Part shown: positions 1 through 10,120 of the stretch, one piece after another
How the letters are laid out: every line of letters begins with the position of its first letter
Position numbering within the stretch: the first letter of the stretch is position 1
Origin: Paucibacter sp. B2R-40
GTDB taxonomy: Bacteria; Pseudomonadota; Gammaproteobacteria; Burkholderiales; Burkholderiaceae_C
Reading direction: 5' to 3'
Assembly: GCF_025717555.1 (NCBI RefSeq)
Contig: NZ_JAJIRP010000009.1
Location: forward strand, 124,001 to 188,000
DNA length: 64,000 bases
Translations under genes and position numbers: made by a program
The notes under the pieces: generated by a model
What the model saw: only the letters and a program-made list of their open reading frames with translations
Databases searched by the model: none
Told to the model about the DNA's origin: nothing

Positions 1-1782
1 GGCGTGGCCTTCACCAAGTCGCCGATCGGGCGGCTGTTCCATGACGCCTACGGCGAGACGCTGTTCCGCACCGACATGGGCATCGAGCGCGGCGCCCTGG
101 GTTCGCTGCTCTCGCACAGCGGCCCGATCGGTGAGAGCGAGCAATACGCGGCGCGCGTGTTCGGCAGCGATCGCAGCTACTCGGTGCTGAACGGCACCTC
201 GGCCTCCAACCGCACCATCATGTCGGCCTGCATCGGCGAGCAGCAGATCGCGCTGTGCGACCGCAACTGCCACAAGTCGATCGAGCAGGGCCTGGCTATC
301 ACCGGCGGCATCCCGGTGTTTTTGCAAGCCGGGCGCAACCGCTATGGCGTGATCGGCCCTATCCACCCCGATCAGATGACGCCCGCCGCGATTGCGGCCA
401 AGATCGCCGCCAACCCGCTGGCGGCGCAGGCCGAGTCACAGCGCGCCGTCTACAGCGTGGTGACCAACTGCACCTATGACGGCATGTGCTACGACGCCAA
501 GAGCGCGGAAAGCCTGCTGGGCCAGAGTGTCGACCGCATCCATTTCGATGAAGCCTGGTATGGCTATGCCCGCTTCAACCCCATGTACCGTGACCGTTAT
601 GCGATGCGCGGCGCGGCCAGTAGCCATGCGGACGATGGCCCGAGCGTCTACGCGACGCACTCGACCCACAAGCTCTTGGCGGCGCTGTCGCAGACCTCCT
701 TCATCCATGTGCGCGACGGGCGCGGTGCGATTGATCATGGTCGCTTCAACGAAGCCTATGGCGCGCAGGCCTCGACCTCGCCGCTGTACGCGTTGATCGC
801 CAGCAATGAGGTGGCGGCCGCGATGATGGCCGGCCCTTCCGGCGAGGCGCTGACGCAGGACGTGATCGATGAGGCGATCGCCTGCCGCCAGGCCGTGGCC
901 CAGGTGCAGCGCGAGTTGGCAGCCAAGGGCGAGTGGTTCTTCACGCCCTGGAACGCGCCTGAGGTCACCGACCCCGCCACGGGTGTGCGTTATGCATTCG
1001 CCGATGCACCGGCCGAGTTGCTGGCCCATGAGCCCACTTGCTGGGTGCTTCATCCGGGCGAGAGTTGGCATGGCTTTGACGCGCTGCCTGACGGCTGGTG
1101 CCTGCTCGACCCGATCAAGTTCGCCGTGGTGGCGCCGGGCATGCAGGATGACGGTCAGCTGTCCGAGCGTGGCATTCCTTGCGACCTGGTGACGGCCTAT
1201 CTGGGCCAACACGGCATCGTGCCTTCGCGTACCACCTCGCACATGGTGTTGTTCTTGTTTTCGATGGGCGTGACCAAGGGCAAATGGGGCACTTTGATCA
1301 ACACCTTGCTCGACTTCAAGCGCGACTACGACGCCAATGTGCCGCTGGCGGACGCCTTGCCGCGCGTGCTTGCCGCTGCGCCGGCACGTTATGCCGGCAT
1401 GGGGCTGAAGGATCTGGGCGATGCGATGTGGGCCGAGCTACGCGCTGGCCGCATGGGGCATTGGGAAGCCGAAGCTTATGCGCAGCTGCCCAAGCCGGTT
1501 TGCACGCCGCGCGTCGCCTTTCAGGCTTTGATGGCCGGCGAGGTGGAGTTGCTGCCCTTGGACGAGATGGCCAACCGCGTCGTCACCGTCGGCGTGATTC
1601 CTTACCCGCCCGGCATCCCTATCGTGATGTCGGGCGAGAACATAGGCCCAGCCGATGGGGCCTGGATCAGTTATCTGCGCGTGCTGCAGCATTGGGCCGA
1701 GGCCTTCCCCGGGTTCGCCAAGGAGGTCGAGGGCACGATAGAGAAGGACGGCGTCTACAGCGTCTATTGCCTGAAACAGTAG
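1..1782 (+). CDS. Orn/Lys/Arg decarboxylase, 5'-truncated by window edge
   Basis: PLP-dependent decarboxylase of the biodegradative ornithine/lysine/arginine family (fold type I), which forms a diamine or agmatine and consumes protons in the cytoplasm. The reading frame is open from base 1. The first visible residues already belong to the conserved block just after the N-terminal wing domain, so roughly 150 residues lie upstream of the window. The Ser-Thr-His-Lys motif holding the PLP lysine is at bases 661-672 (visible residue 224). The C-terminal domain of the family is complete, ending at TAG 1780-1782. The substrate (Arg, Lys or Orn) cannot be decided from this fragment. No transporter partner is visible downstream. 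Confidence 0.9.
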   Translation, partial: GVAFTKSPIGRLFHDAYGETLFRTDMGIERGALGSLLSHSGPIGESEQYAARVFGSDRSYSVLNGTSASNRTIMSACIGEQQIALCDRNCHKSIEQGLAITGGIPVFLQAGRNRYGVIGPIHPDQMTPAAIAAKIAANPLAAQAESQRAVYSVVTNCTYDGMCYDAKSAESLLGQSVDRIHFDEAWYGYARFNPMYRDRYAMRGAASSHADDGPSVYATHSTHKLLAALSQTSFIHVRDGRGAIDHGRFNEAYGAQASTSPLYALIASNEVAAAMMAGPSGEALTQDVIDEAIACRQAVAQVQRELAAKGEWFFTPWNAPEVTDPATGVRYAFADAPAELLAHEPTCWVLHPGESWHGFDALPDGWCLLDPIKFAVVAPGMQDDGQLSERGIPCDLVTAYLGQHGIVPSRTTSHMVLFLFSMGVTKGKWGTLINTLLDFKRDYDANVPLADALPRVLAAAPARYAGMGLKDLGDAMWAELRAGRMGHWEAEAYAQLPKPVCTPRVAFQALMAGEVELLPLDEMANRVVTVGVIPYPPGIPIVMSGENIGPADGAWISYLRVLQHWAEAFPGFAKEVEGTIEKDGVYSVYCLKQ

Positions 1783-1925
1783 GCCAGGCAGTGATCCTTG
1801 CAACAGTCCGAGAAGGGCTGATTTAGGTCAAAACGCGTGGCCGGCAAAGCAGTATCGTTTTGCCAAGGGCTGCAGTCTCAAGCGAAGTTGTCGCCCGAGT
1901 TCTTGTCGAAAAACAAGGGGCAATG

Positions 1926-3068
1926 ATGAAGCGGATATCAACGACTTTGCTGACCGGCCATGCTTTGATGGCCTTGGTGGCAGGCAACGCTGCGGCGGCC
2001 AGCAGCTGGACCATCACCGATCTGGGCTCGGCCTACAACGTGCAAACCATGGCCTTGAACGATCAAGGCGCGGTCATCCTGGGTAACCGCATCCTGAGCC
2101 CCGTGGCCGGCGGCGGCTACTCGGTCACAGAACTGTTCAATGCGCAGGGCAATGCCAATAACTTCGGCCTCTACGGCATCAACAACAGCAACACCGTGAT
2201 CGGGGTTGATCGCAATGGGGGCTCGGCGCAGGCCTTTGCATGGCAGGGCGGCGTCAGGACCAATTTGCCGCAGCTGGCCAATTGGGCCAACTACAGCTAT
2301 TCCGAAGTGCGGCAAATCAATGCCAAGGGCCAGATCATCGGCAATACCGGTGATGGGGCTGCGATCTGGTCACCCGATGGCAGCGGCGGCTATGCCATCA
2401 CGGAACTGGACAAGTGGAGCACGGGCAGCGCCATCAATGACGCCGGCATGGGCTTGATGAGCAATGTGAATTCGCCGACGGCCAATTTTCAAACCGGCTA
2501 TTCAAACGGGCTCGGTCCCACCACCTTCATCCCCGCGCGGGCTGGCTACAGGCCTGCGGGAGCGGCGATCAACAACTCGAACACGGTGGCCGGCGCGGCT
2601 TTTTATGAAGCAGCGGGCTATAGCTGGAACCAGACTTATGTGTGGCAGGGCAGCACAGTGACGCAATTGCCTGTCAGTGCGACGGCGGCCAATTGGCAGA
2701 TGAATGTGGGCGAGGTCGGCGGCATCAATGAGGCCAATATCATCGTCGGCACAGGCTCCTTTGGCCCCTACGACGGTCGCGCCATGATGTGGACACCAGG
2801 CGCCTTGGGCTGGAGCGAGATCGACTTGAACACCGTGGCCTACACGGGTGCGAGTTTTGGCAAACTGACCCAGGCCAGAGACATCAACGAGAGCGGCCAG
2901 ATCCTTGGGGCTGGAGATTATTTTGACAGTGCCAGCGGCCAGTGGAGCCAACATGTCTTCCTGCTCACCCCGGTGCCTGAGCTGGCAAGTTCTTCCATGC
3001 TGCTGGCGGGCTTGCTGGGCCTGTTTGGCCTGCTGCGGCGCCGCTTGGCGACGCCGTCGCTCCGCTAG
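1926..3068 (+). CDS. PEP-CTERM-type exported HAF-repeat protein
   Basis: About 380 residues with an N-terminal signal peptide (MKRISTTLL... to an Ala-rich cleavage region). The body is built of repeated units of the type 'A-I-N-N/D-S/A-x-x-V-x-G', which resemble HAF repeats of extracellular beta-propeller-like proteins. The C-terminus has a PEP-CTERM-like tag: Val-Pro-Glu-Leu, a hydrophobic helix, then Leu-Arg-Arg-Arg. Such tags are processed by exosortase/archaeosortase-type enzymes (family knowledge); no exosortase is in this window. Two in-frame ATGs occur, at 1923 and 1926; the AAGGGG at 1915-1920 is better spaced for 1926. The 3' end overlaps the convergent chemoreceptor gene by 4 bases. 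The molecular role is unknown. Confidence 0.8.
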   Translation: MKRISTTLLTGHALMALVAGNAAAASSWTITDLGSAYNVQTMALNDQGAVILGNRILSPVAGGGYSVTELFNAQGNANNFGLYGINNSNTVIGVDRNGGSAQAFAWQGGVRTNLPQLANWANYSYSEVRQINAKGQIIGNTGDGAAIWSPDGSGGYAITELDKWSTGSAINDAGMGLMSNVNSPTANFQTGYSNGLGPTTFIPARAGYRPAGAAINNSNTVAGAAFYEAAGYSWNQTYVWQGSTVTQLPVSATAANWQMNVGEVGGINEANIIVGTGSFGPYDGRAMMWTPGALGWSEIDLNTVAYTGASFGKLTQARDINESGQILGAGDYFDSASGQWSQHVFLLTPVPELASSSMLLAGLLGLFGLLRRRLATPSLR

Positions 3069-4615
3069 CGCCTGAGCTTGAAGACGGCTACCGCTTGCAC
3101 CAACTGGCCCGCTTGCCCGCGCAAGCTCTCGGCGGCGGCGGCGGACTGCTCCACCAAGGCCGCATTTTGCTGCGTGGCTTGATCCATTTTGGTGATGGCC
3201 GCGCCGACTTGCGCGACGCCGCTGCTTTGCTGAGCACTGGCGGCGCTGATCTCGGCCACGATATCGGCCACACGCTTGATCGCACCGACGATTTCATCCA
3301 TGGTCTGGCCGGCCTGCCCGACCAGATTGCTGCCGGCCTCAACGCGCTCGACGCTGTCGACAATCAAGGTTTTGATTTCACGCGCGGCTTCCGCGCTGCG
3401 CTGCGCCAGGCTGCGCACTTCGGACGCCACCACGGCGAAACCGCGCCCCTGCTCGCCGGCTCTCGCGGCCTCGACGGCCGCATTGAGCGCCAGGATATTG
3501 GTCTGGAAGGCAATGCCATCAATGACGCTGATGATGTCCGAAATCTTCCTTGAAGACTCGTTGATGCCGCGCATCGTCTCCACCACTTGCCCAACCACTT
3601 GCCCGCCTTGCTCGGCCACCATCGAGGCGTTCAAGGAGAGTTGATTCGCTTGGCGGGCGTTATCGGCGTTATGCCTGACGGTATTGCCCAGCTCATCCAT
3701 GGTGGCGGCGGTTTGCTGCAAAGCCGAGGCTTGCGCCTCGGTGCGGGCGGACAGGTCTTGATTGCCCTGCGCGATCTCGGCACTGGCGGTCGCCACGCTC
3801 TCGGCATTGCTGCGCACATTGCCCACCACATCAATCAAGGAATCCTGCATGCCGCTCAGCGCGCTGAGCAAGGGCGAGAACTCGTCTTGGCTTTGGTCCC
3901 GGATTGGAACGGTCAGGTCGCCATCGCGCACGCGCTCAGCCACATCTTGCGACGCTTGCACCCGTTGACGTAGCGCTTTGGCGATCAGCACGGACAGGAA
4001 TAGCAGCCCAAGCAAGCAGACCCCGACAATACCCAGCAGCAGCTTCAAGGTGGTGCCAATCTCCGACCGCACACCGTCAATGTCCGTGGTGAGCGAGTCT
4101 TGCTGGAACTTGACGGTCTCGTCCAGCACGGCCAACACTTCATTGCGAGCGGGAATTGTCTTGTCCACCAGATAGGCGAAGGCCTCTTCTTTCTTGCCGT
4201 CTTGAACCAATGCAATATTGCCCTCGGCCACTTGCCAGAAGCGGCCCAGCAGCGGCGGCAACTGGGCAAAGCGGCGCTTGCCCTCTGTAGTGAATAGCAG
4301 GTTCTCGTACGCGGCAGACATCTCTGTCACCAACTTGCGTTTGCTGCCAATGTCCTCGATCGAGGCGTTTCGTTCCGCATCGTTGCGGGCCAGCATGGCG
4401 TGGCGCAGCTGCAGAGATATTCGGGTGATATTGAGCTCCATCGCCGCAATGCGCGTCAGCTGCGGCACGCGACCTTTTTCGGTCGCCTCCGCCGTGGCTG
4501 CCACGGCATTGAGCTTGACATAGGCGGTGGCGGCCACAGCAAGCAGCGCGAGCGAAAGTGCAAACGACACCAGGTAGAGCCGCTGGGCAATACCTTTGGT
4601 GTTAAAAAAACTCAT
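3065..4615 (-). CDS. methyl-accepting chemotaxis protein
   Basis: Chemoreceptor of 516 residues. A transmembrane helix at about 11-31 is followed by a periplasmic four-helix-bundle sensor (about 32-185), a second transmembrane helix (about 190-212), a HAMP linker (about 212-265) and a cytoplasmic coiled coil. The highly conserved signalling tip ([20 protein letters not shown]) is intact. There is no C-terminal CheR/CheB pentapeptide. The four-helix sensor is of the common MCP_1 type and its ligand cannot be read from sequence. No che genes are nearby, so it probably works with chemotaxis proteins encoded elsewhere. A long palindrome lies 100 bases upstream. Confidence 0.93.
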   Translation of the reverse strand: MSFFNTKGIAQRLYLVSFALSLALLAVAATAYVKLNAVAATAEATEKGRVPQLTRIAAMELNITRISLQLRHAMLARNDAERNASIEDIGSKRKLVTEMSAAYENLLFTTEGKRRFAQLPPLLGRFWQVAEGNIALVQDGKKEEAFAYLVDKTIPARNEVLAVLDETVKFQQDSLTTDIDGVRSEIGTTLKLLLGIVGVCLLGLLFLSVLIAKALRQRVQASQDVAERVRDGDLTVPIRDQSQDEFSPLLSALSGMQDSLIDVVGNVRSNAESVATASAEIAQGNQDLSARTEAQASALQQTAATMDELGNTVRHNADNARQANQLSLNASMVAEQGGQVVGQVVETMRGINESSRKISDIISVIDGIAFQTNILALNAAVEAARAGEQGRGFAVVASEVRSLAQRSAEAAREIKTLIVDSVERVEAGSNLVGQAGQTMDEIVGAIKRVADIVAEISAASAQQSSGVAQVGAAITKMDQATQQNAALVEQSAAAAESLRGQAGQLVQAVAVFKLRR

Positions 4616-4715
4616 GGGGCAGACCCTTCACTTTGACAACCGGCCGTGTCAGGGCGTCGCCGAGAGCTTGTGCGCTTGGGCAACGCAGCCACTGGTCATG
4701 CTGCTGCGGAAGCGG

Positions 4716-4741
4716 CATTGATACTTTGACAAGTATCAATG
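4716..4741. promoter_or_regulatory. 26-base perfect palindrome, candidate operator
   Basis: Two 11-base arms, CATTGATACTT and AAGTATCAATG, are exactly complementary around the 4-base centre TGAC. No T-run follows on either strand, so it does not look like an intrinsic terminator. It lies 100 bases upstream of the chemoreceptor start at 4615 and is separated from the neighbouring iorAB terminator, so it is placed to regulate the chemoreceptor gene. The binding protein is unknown. Confidence 0.5.
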
Positions 4742-4813
4742 TATTGTCGGCTCGGGCAGCTCCAAGCTTGAATGCATCAGCGTTGTTGTGAATTGCTGCA
4801 CAGTTTCAATCAA

Positions 4814-4847
4814 TAAAAAAACCCGCAGGGCTTGCGCACTGCGGGTT
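4814..4847 (-). terminator. intrinsic terminator of iorAB
   Basis: Read on the minus strand, the stem AACCCGCA / TGCGGGTT (4840-4847 with 4820-4827) closes a 12-base loop and is followed at once by seven to eight T residues (the A-run at 4814-4821 on the plus strand). It sits about 25 bases after the iorAB stop codon. Confidence 0.85.
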
Positions 4848-4871
4848 GGCGGTTGAAAGCTTGGCGTCAGA

Positions 4872-7800
4872 TCAAGCGAGGGCCTTCCACTGCGCCATCA
4901 GCCCGTCCCACTTGGCGCGCGCTGCATGCACATGGCGCTCCTTGACATGGCCGTAACCGCGAATCTCCTCGGGAATGCGGGCAATCTCGGTGGCCAGGCT
5001 CAGACGCGCAGGCGTCAAGCCCTTGGCCAGGATCGCTTCGATGCTGGCGCGGTACTCGTCAATCAAGGCGCGTTCCATCTTGCGCTCGGCCGTGTAGCCG
5101 AAGATGTCAAATGTGCCGCCGCGCAGGCCCTTGAACTTGGCCAGCAAGCCAAAGGCGGGCCGAATCCAGCCGCCCATCTGCTGCTTGATCAAGTCGCCCT
5201 TGGCGTTCTTTTTGGCCAATAGCGGCGGCGCCAGGTGATGCACCAGCTTGTAGTCGCCTTCGAACTGGCTGGCCACTTGATCCAGGAACTTCTGGTCGGT
5301 GTGCAGGCGCGCGACTTCGTACTCGTCCTTGTAGGCCATCAGCTTGAATAGATAACGGGCCACCGCTTCGGTCAGTTTGTGGGTCGGGCCGCCCAGCTTG
5401 TCTTCGGCTGCGCGCACCTTGTCGACGAAGGCTTTGTAGCTCTCTGCATAGGCCGGGTCTTGGTAGTCAACCAGGAAGTCGATGCGCTTGGAGAACATCT
5501 CGTCCAGGCCGGGGCGCTTGACGATATTGATGACTTGGCGCGCCTCGAACAGGGCTCGCACGGCAGCCAGATCCTGCGCGCAGCGACGGCCCCATTCAAA
5601 CGCGATCTTGTTGTTCTCGATCTGCACATTGTTCAGCTCGATCGCCCGCATCAGCGCCGCATAGCTCAAAGGCACGCGGCCTTGCTGCCAGGCATAGCCC
5701 AGCATCAGCGGGTTGGTGTAGAGCGAGTCGCCGACCAGCTTGACGGCCACTTCCTCGGCGTCAAACATGCCAACACCCGCTTGGCCAACGGCCGAGGCAA
5801 CCGCGCTCTCACAAGCAGCCGCTGGGAATGACCAGTTCGCGTCATTGACCAGCGCGGCGGTCGGCGAGCCATGGGTGTTGAGCGCCACAAAGGTGCGGCC
5901 CTCGCGCATCACCGCCAGCGTGGTCTTGTTGGCGGCGACGATGGAGTCGCAGGCGATGACCAGATCGGCCTCGGCCGTGCCAACCTTGGTGCAGTGGATC
6001 GCGTCTTCGCTATTGGCAATCTGGATATGGCTCCAGGTGCTGCCGCCCTTTTGCGCCAATCCTGCGGCGTCTTGCGTGATCACGCCCTTGCCTTCCAGGT
6101 GGGCGGCCATGCCCAGCAGCTGGCCGATGGTGATGACGCCGGTGCCGCCGACGCCGGCGACGACGATGCCCCAGGCTTTTTCGGGGTTAGGGATCAAAGG
6201 CAGGGGCAGGGTGCCCAAAGCCGCGTCGAAGGGGCTCAGGCGCTTGTCCTTCTTGGGTTTCTTGAGCTGGCCGCCTTCGACGGTGACGAAGCTCGGGCAG
6301 AAGCCCTTGACGCAGGAATAGTCCTTGTTGCAGCTGTTCTGGTTGATCTGGCGCTTGCGCCCAAACTCGGTGTCCAAGGGCTCTATGCTCAAGCAGTTGG
6401 ATTGAATGCTGCAATCACCGCAACCTTCGCAGACCAAGTCGTTGATAACGACGCGCTTGGCCGGGTCTGTTAACTTGCCCCGCTTGCGGCGGCGGCGCTT
6501 TTCGGTCGCGCAGGTCTGGTCATAGATGATGGCCGAGGTGCCGACGATCTCGCGGAACTCGCGCTGGATGGTGTCCAGCTCATCGCGGTGATGCGCGGTC
6601 ACGCCGGGCAGCAGCGCCACGCCGTCGTACTTCTGCGGCTCATCCGTCACGATGCAAAGTTTGGCCACGCCTTCCGAGATCACGCTTTGCATGATTTGCA
6701 GGACGCTGTGGCCTTCCGCGCGCTCGCCCACTTGCTGGCCGCCGGTCATCGCGACCGCATCGTTGTAGAGGATTTTGTAGGTGATGTTGACGCCGGCGGC
6801 GATCGATTGGCGGATCGCCAGGATGCCGCTGTGGAAGTAGGTACCGTCGCCAAGATTGGAGAAGATGTGCTTCTCGTCGGTGAAGGCCGACTGCCCCACC
6901 CATGGCACGCCTTCGCCGCCCATCTGCGTGAAGGTGGCGGTGCTGCGGCCGGGCATCCAGGTGACCATATAGTGGCAGCCGATGCCGCCCACTGCGCGCG
7001 AACCTTCGGGCACGCGGGTGGAGGTGTTGTGCGGGCAGCCGCTGCAGAACCACGGCGTGCGGTCGGCACCGGCGGCGGTTTTTTCCTCGGCCTTGAGCGC
7101 ATTCTCTTTGGCATCGATGATGGCAACGCGGGCGTCCAAACGTGCCATCACATCGGCGTCGACGCCGAGCTTCTTTAAACGTTTGGCGATTGCGCGGGCA
7201 ATGATGGCCGGCGTCAGATCGGCCTGTGGGCGCAAGAGCCAGTTCTTGCTCGGGCTGGCCATGCCCCATTCGCCGCCCAGGGCACCCGAATCGGCGTCGT
7301 CATCGAATTTGCCCAGCACATGCGGGCGCACATCGGGGCGCCAGTTGTAGAGCTGTTCCTTGATTTGATACTCGATGACCTGGCGCTTTTCTTCCACCAC
7401 GAGGATTTCTTGCAGGCCGTCGGCAAAGTCGCGCGTGATCGTCGCTTCTAGCGGCCAAACCACATTGACCTTGTGAACGCGGATGCCGAGGCGGCGGCAG
7501 GTGTCGTCGTCCAGACCCAGGTCATGCAGCGCCTGGCGGGTGTCGTTATAAGCCTTGCCGGAGGCGATCAGACCGAAGCGATCCTGCTGGGTCGAGATCA
7601 CGTTGTAGTTGAGCTTATTGGCGCGCACATAGGCCAGGGCGGCGTACCACTTGTGGTCCATCATGCGCGCTTCTTGCTCCAGCGGCGCGTCGGGCCAGCG
7701 GATATGCAGGCCGCCGGCCGGCATCGGGAAGTCCTCCGGCATGATGATCTTGACGCGGTCCGGGTCGACGCTGACCGAGGCACCCGACTCGACAATCTCT

Positions 7801-8441
7801 TGAATCGTCTTCATGCCCGACCACAGGCCCGAGAAGCGACTCATCGCGAATGCGTGCACGCCCATGTCCAGGATGCCCTGCACGCTGCTCGGGAAGAAGA
7901 CCGGGAAGCCGGCCGCCTTGAACACGTGGTCGCTCTGGTGCGCGGCGGTGGAACTCTTGGCGATATGGTCATCGGCAGCGATCGCGATCACGCCGCCATG
8001 CTTGGAGGTGCCGGCCATATTGGCGTGTTTGAAGACGTCGATGCTGCGGTCCACACCCGGGCCCTTGCCGTACCAGATGCCGAACACACCGTCGAACTTG
8101 GCTTTCTCGGGGAAGAGGTCGAGTTGCTGCGAGCCCCACACCGCAGTGGCGCCGAGTTCCTCGTTGACGCCGGGTTGGAACACGATGTGCTGTTTGGCCA
8201 GATGCTTTTTGGCCGATTGCAGCGCCTGGTCATAACCACCCAGTGGCGAGCCGCGGTAGCCGGATATGAAACCGGCGGTGTTGAGGCCGGCCATTGCGTC
8301 GCGCGTGCGCTGAAGCATCGGCAGGCGCACGAGGGCCTGCACCCCGCTCATGAACGCGCGACCCGAGTCGAGCGCGTATTTGTCGTCCAGCGTGACTTTT
8401 TCTAGCGCGCGCAGGATGTGATCGGGCAAGGGTGCATTCAT
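4872..8441 (-). CDS. indolepyruvate ferredoxin oxidoreductase, fused alpha/beta subunits
   Basis: This 1189-residue protein joins the IorA-like and IorB-like parts of 2-oxoacid:ferredoxin oxidoreductase. It decarboxylates aryl pyruvates from aromatic amino-acid transamination to aryl-acetyl-CoA with thiamine diphosphate. The N-terminal pyrimidine-binding part is followed by a Cys-rich segment (CSGCPHNTSTR), the thiamine-diphosphate motif GDGTYFHSG, a ferredoxin-like Cys cluster (CEGCGDC...C) and a C-terminal gamma-type domain starting at GVGGTGVITIGQ. Fused forms of about 1150-1200 residues are usual in Proteobacteria. It has its own terminator and is divergent from an Lrp/AsnC regulator, which suggests amino-acid-responsive control (inference). 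Confidence 0.92.
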   Translation of the reverse strand: MNAPLPDHILRALEKVTLDDKYALDSGRAFMSGVQALVRLPMLQRTRDAMAGLNTAGFISGYRGSPLGGYDQALQSAKKHLAKQHIVFQPGVNEELGATAVWGSQQLDLFPEKAKFDGVFGIWYGKGPGVDRSIDVFKHANMAGTSKHGGVIAIAADDHIAKSSTAAHQSDHVFKAAGFPVFFPSSVQGILDMGVHAFAMSRFSGLWSGMKTIQEIVESGASVSVDPDRVKIIMPEDFPMPAGGLHIRWPDAPLEQEARMMDHKWYAALAYVRANKLNYNVISTQQDRFGLIASGKAYNDTRQALHDLGLDDDTCRRLGIRVHKVNVVWPLEATITRDFADGLQEILVVEEKRQVIEYQIKEQLYNWRPDVRPHVLGKFDDDADSGALGGEWGMASPSKNWLLRPQADLTPAIIARAIAKRLKKLGVDADVMARLDARVAIIDAKENALKAEEKTAAGADRTPWFCSGCPHNTSTRVPEGSRAVGGIGCHYMVTWMPGRSTATFTQMGGEGVPWVGQSAFTDEKHIFSNLGDGTYFHSGILAIRQSIAAGVNITYKILYNDAVAMTGGQQVGERAEGHSVLQIMQSVISEGVAKLCIVTDEPQKYDGVALLPGVTAHHRDELDTIQREFREIVGTSAIIYDQTCATEKRRRRKRGKLTDPAKRVVINDLVCEGCGDCSIQSNCLSIEPLDTEFGRKRQINQNSCNKDYSCVKGFCPSFVTVEGGQLKKPKKDKRLSPFDAALGTLPLPLIPNPEKAWGIVVAGVGGTGVITIGQLLGMAAHLEGKGVITQDAAGLAQKGGSTWSHIQIANSEDAIHCTKVGTAEADLVIACDSIVAANKTTLAVMREGRTFVALNTHGSPTAALVNDANWSFPAAACESAVASAVGQAGVGMFDAEEVAVKLVGDSLYTNPLMLGYAWQQGRVPLSYAALMRAIELNNVQIENNKIAFEWGRRCAQDLAAVRALFEARQVINIVKRPGLDEMFSKRIDFLVDYQDPAYAESYKAFVDKVRAAEDKLGGPTHKLTEAVARYLFKLMAYKDEYEVARLHTDQKFLDQVASQFEGDYKLVHHLAPPLLAKKNAKGDLIKQQMGGWIRPAFGLLAKFKGLRGGTFDIFGYTAERKMERALIDEYRASIEAILAKGLTPARLSLATEIARIPEEIRGYGHVKERHVHAARAKWDGLMAQWKALA

Positions 8442-8636
8442 GGTGGTGTCGCTTGTCTCTTGGTTTGGGGCAGGGCTGGCGCAGGTCGCTTGTGGCGACT
8501 TCGCCCCCTTTGGGTATGGGCAGTATTACCGGGTAGGGCAGTGTAGGGAAAGCGCGGCGTTTGGTGCTTGCTTTTTGCTGTTGCAATTTTGATTCAAGAG
8601 CAATAATCATGCTGCAAACGTCAAAAGGAGTACAGA
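8442..8636. promoter_or_regulatory. divergent promoter region iorAB / lrp-type regulator
   Basis: This 195-base gap separates two divergent genes. Its right half (about 8570-8615) is clearly AT-richer and holds TTGCAA/AGCAAT-like half sites that could bind the adjacent Lrp/AsnC protein. No promoter element is certain enough to place. A strong Shine-Dalgarno (AAAGGAG, 8624-8630) serves the regulator. Confidence 0.5.
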
Positions 8637-9233
8637 TTGGCATCTCGAAAGCCAGAAACAGGGCATGGCCGGGCGAAAGCCTTGGCCAAAACAGCGCTGA
8701 ACATTGCGCCGGCGCCGGCTGGCAGCCCAACGCTGGATGGCGAAGGCGCCGGTGGCGACACCCTGGATCGTTTCCACATTGCCATCCTGGCCGAGCTGCA
8801 ACGCGATGCTCGCTTGTCGAATGCTGAGCTGTCGGCGCGCATCGGCCTGTCCACCGCCCCGACCTGGCGGCGTGTGCGCTGGCTGGAAGAGCAGGGCTTC
8901 ATCACCGGCTACCGCGCCGAGATCGACCGCCGCAAGATCGGCCTGGGCGTGCTGGCCTTTGTGCGCCTGGACGCCGACCGCAACACCGGCGCCTCGACCA
9001 AGCCGCTGGAAGATGCGATCCGGCAATTGCCCGAAGTGATCTCCTGCCACTACATCTCGGGCGCCGGCACTTTTGAGCTGCAGGTCCTGGCGACCGACCT
9101 CGATGCCTTCAGCCGCTTCACCATCGACACCTTGTTGAACCTGCCTAACGTCAAGGATGTACATACCAGCTTTTCGCTTGGCGAGGTCAAGGCCAGTGGC
9201 GGTGTGCCGCTGGCGCATTTGGGTGGTGGCTGA
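8637..9233 (+). CDS. Lrp/AsnC family transcriptional regulator, TTG start
   Basis: About 198 residues: an unusually long N-terminal extension of some 40 residues, then the AsnC-type winged helix-turn-helix ('LDRFHIAILAELQRDARLSN' region) and a RAM ligand-binding/oligomerisation domain. The start is TTG 8637, chosen because AAAGGAG lies six bases upstream and no ATG gives a complete N-terminus. Divergent transcription from iorAB suggests that it senses an amino acid or 2-oxo acid and controls the oxidoreductase. The effector is unknown. A start further inside (near the HTH) cannot be excluded, since the extension is not part of the family core. Confidence 0.85.
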   Translation: MASRKPETGHGRAKALAKTALNIAPAPAGSPTLDGEGAGGDTLDRFHIAILAELQRDARLSNAELSARIGLSTAPTWRRVRWLEEQGFITGYRAEIDRRKIGLGVLAFVRLDADRNTGASTKPLEDAIRQLPEVISCHYISGAGTFELQVLATDLDAFSRFTIDTLLNLPNVKDVHTSFSLGEVKASGGVPLAHLGGG

Positions 9234-9269
9234 AACCGTAGCTGTGTAGTGGCTCTTAAAGGAATACAA

Positions 9270-9851
9270 ATGTTTGTGACCACACTGGGGGCCAAGGATT
9301 TGGAAAGGCGCAGTCTTGCGTGGCTGAAGCGGGCTTCCCGCTTGGCAGGCGGCGCCTTGATCTTGTCCTTGTTCTTGATCCTGGGGCCTCTGCATTTGTT
9401 GGAGCCCCTGAATTTGCTGCCCCATTTCGCGCTCATCACCAGCGCTGCCGTTTTGCTGCTGCGCGCCTACACGGTGCCCGCCAAGCAGTGGTGGAAAAAG
9501 CTGATCAAGGTTCTCGTGGTTCTGCTGATCGCGCTGAGCTTGGCCGCACTTTCGTTTGGAATCTTGATGACCACTTCTTTGCAGCTGAGCGCGAAGACCA
9601 CTCAAGACATAGATTGCGGCCCGTCGCTGGAGTGCCGTGTGTACAGCCGGGGGAATTTTGGGAACTACTGGCAGGACCTCGTCCAGCGTCAGCGCTACCT
9701 CGGCTTCATTTATGTGGAAACTCCCTTGACACAGTTCGATCGGGAAGTCGTCAAGACCATGCGCTTCGATGCGCAGGCGCAAGGTCTGATTCTTGAGGTG
9801 GAGGAGTATGGCCAGGCGCCGCGCACGGTAAAAATTGCTTTGCCCAAGTGA
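9270..9851 (+). CDS. hypothetical membrane protein
   Basis: 193 residues from ATG 9270, preceded by AAAGGA at 9258-9263. Three hydrophobic segments lie in the N-terminal half (about 27-45, 50-68 and 80-100). The remaining 90 residues appear to be a soluble domain with a Cys pair (DCGPSLECR). No family was recognised. It follows the Lrp gene by 36 bases on the same strand and could be cotranscribed. Possible topology: three helices with an exported C-terminal domain, where the two cysteines could form a disulphide (inference). Confidence 0.65.
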   Translation: MFVTTLGAKDLERRSLAWLKRASRLAGGALILSLFLILGPLHLLEPLNLLPHFALITSAAVLLLRAYTVPAKQWWKKLIKVLVVLLIALSLAALSFGILMTTSLQLSAKTTQDIDCGPSLECRVYSRGNFGNYWQDLVQRQRYLGFIYVETPLTQFDREVVKTMRFDAQAQGLILEVEEYGQAPRTVKIALPK

Positions 9852-10120
9852 TGGCGTTGCAAGGGCAAGTGTGGGAATGCAAGATGACTCGGTGCCTTGA
9901 CCCAGCCACTGGAAGGTGCCATCAGGCAGTCGCCGGGGTGATCTCAGGCGGTGCATGCCGCTGGGGCACCTGATCGCCTGGCCTCGAATGGGCTGAATCA
10001 CCGCCCCTGTGTGATGGTCGCCCGGCCTGTTCCACGAGTGGGTCGGCCGCCCTCAGTTAAGCTGGGTATTTTCCCGAAGCCCTTTCGCGGAACCCCTGTT
10101 GCTTGAACCGAGAGAAGGCC

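Noticed and set aside
436-1242. Long minus-strand open frame inside the decarboxylase gene
   Set aside because: It is a GC-driven shadow of the conserved decarboxylase; the translation is Arg/His/Gly-rich and matches no family.
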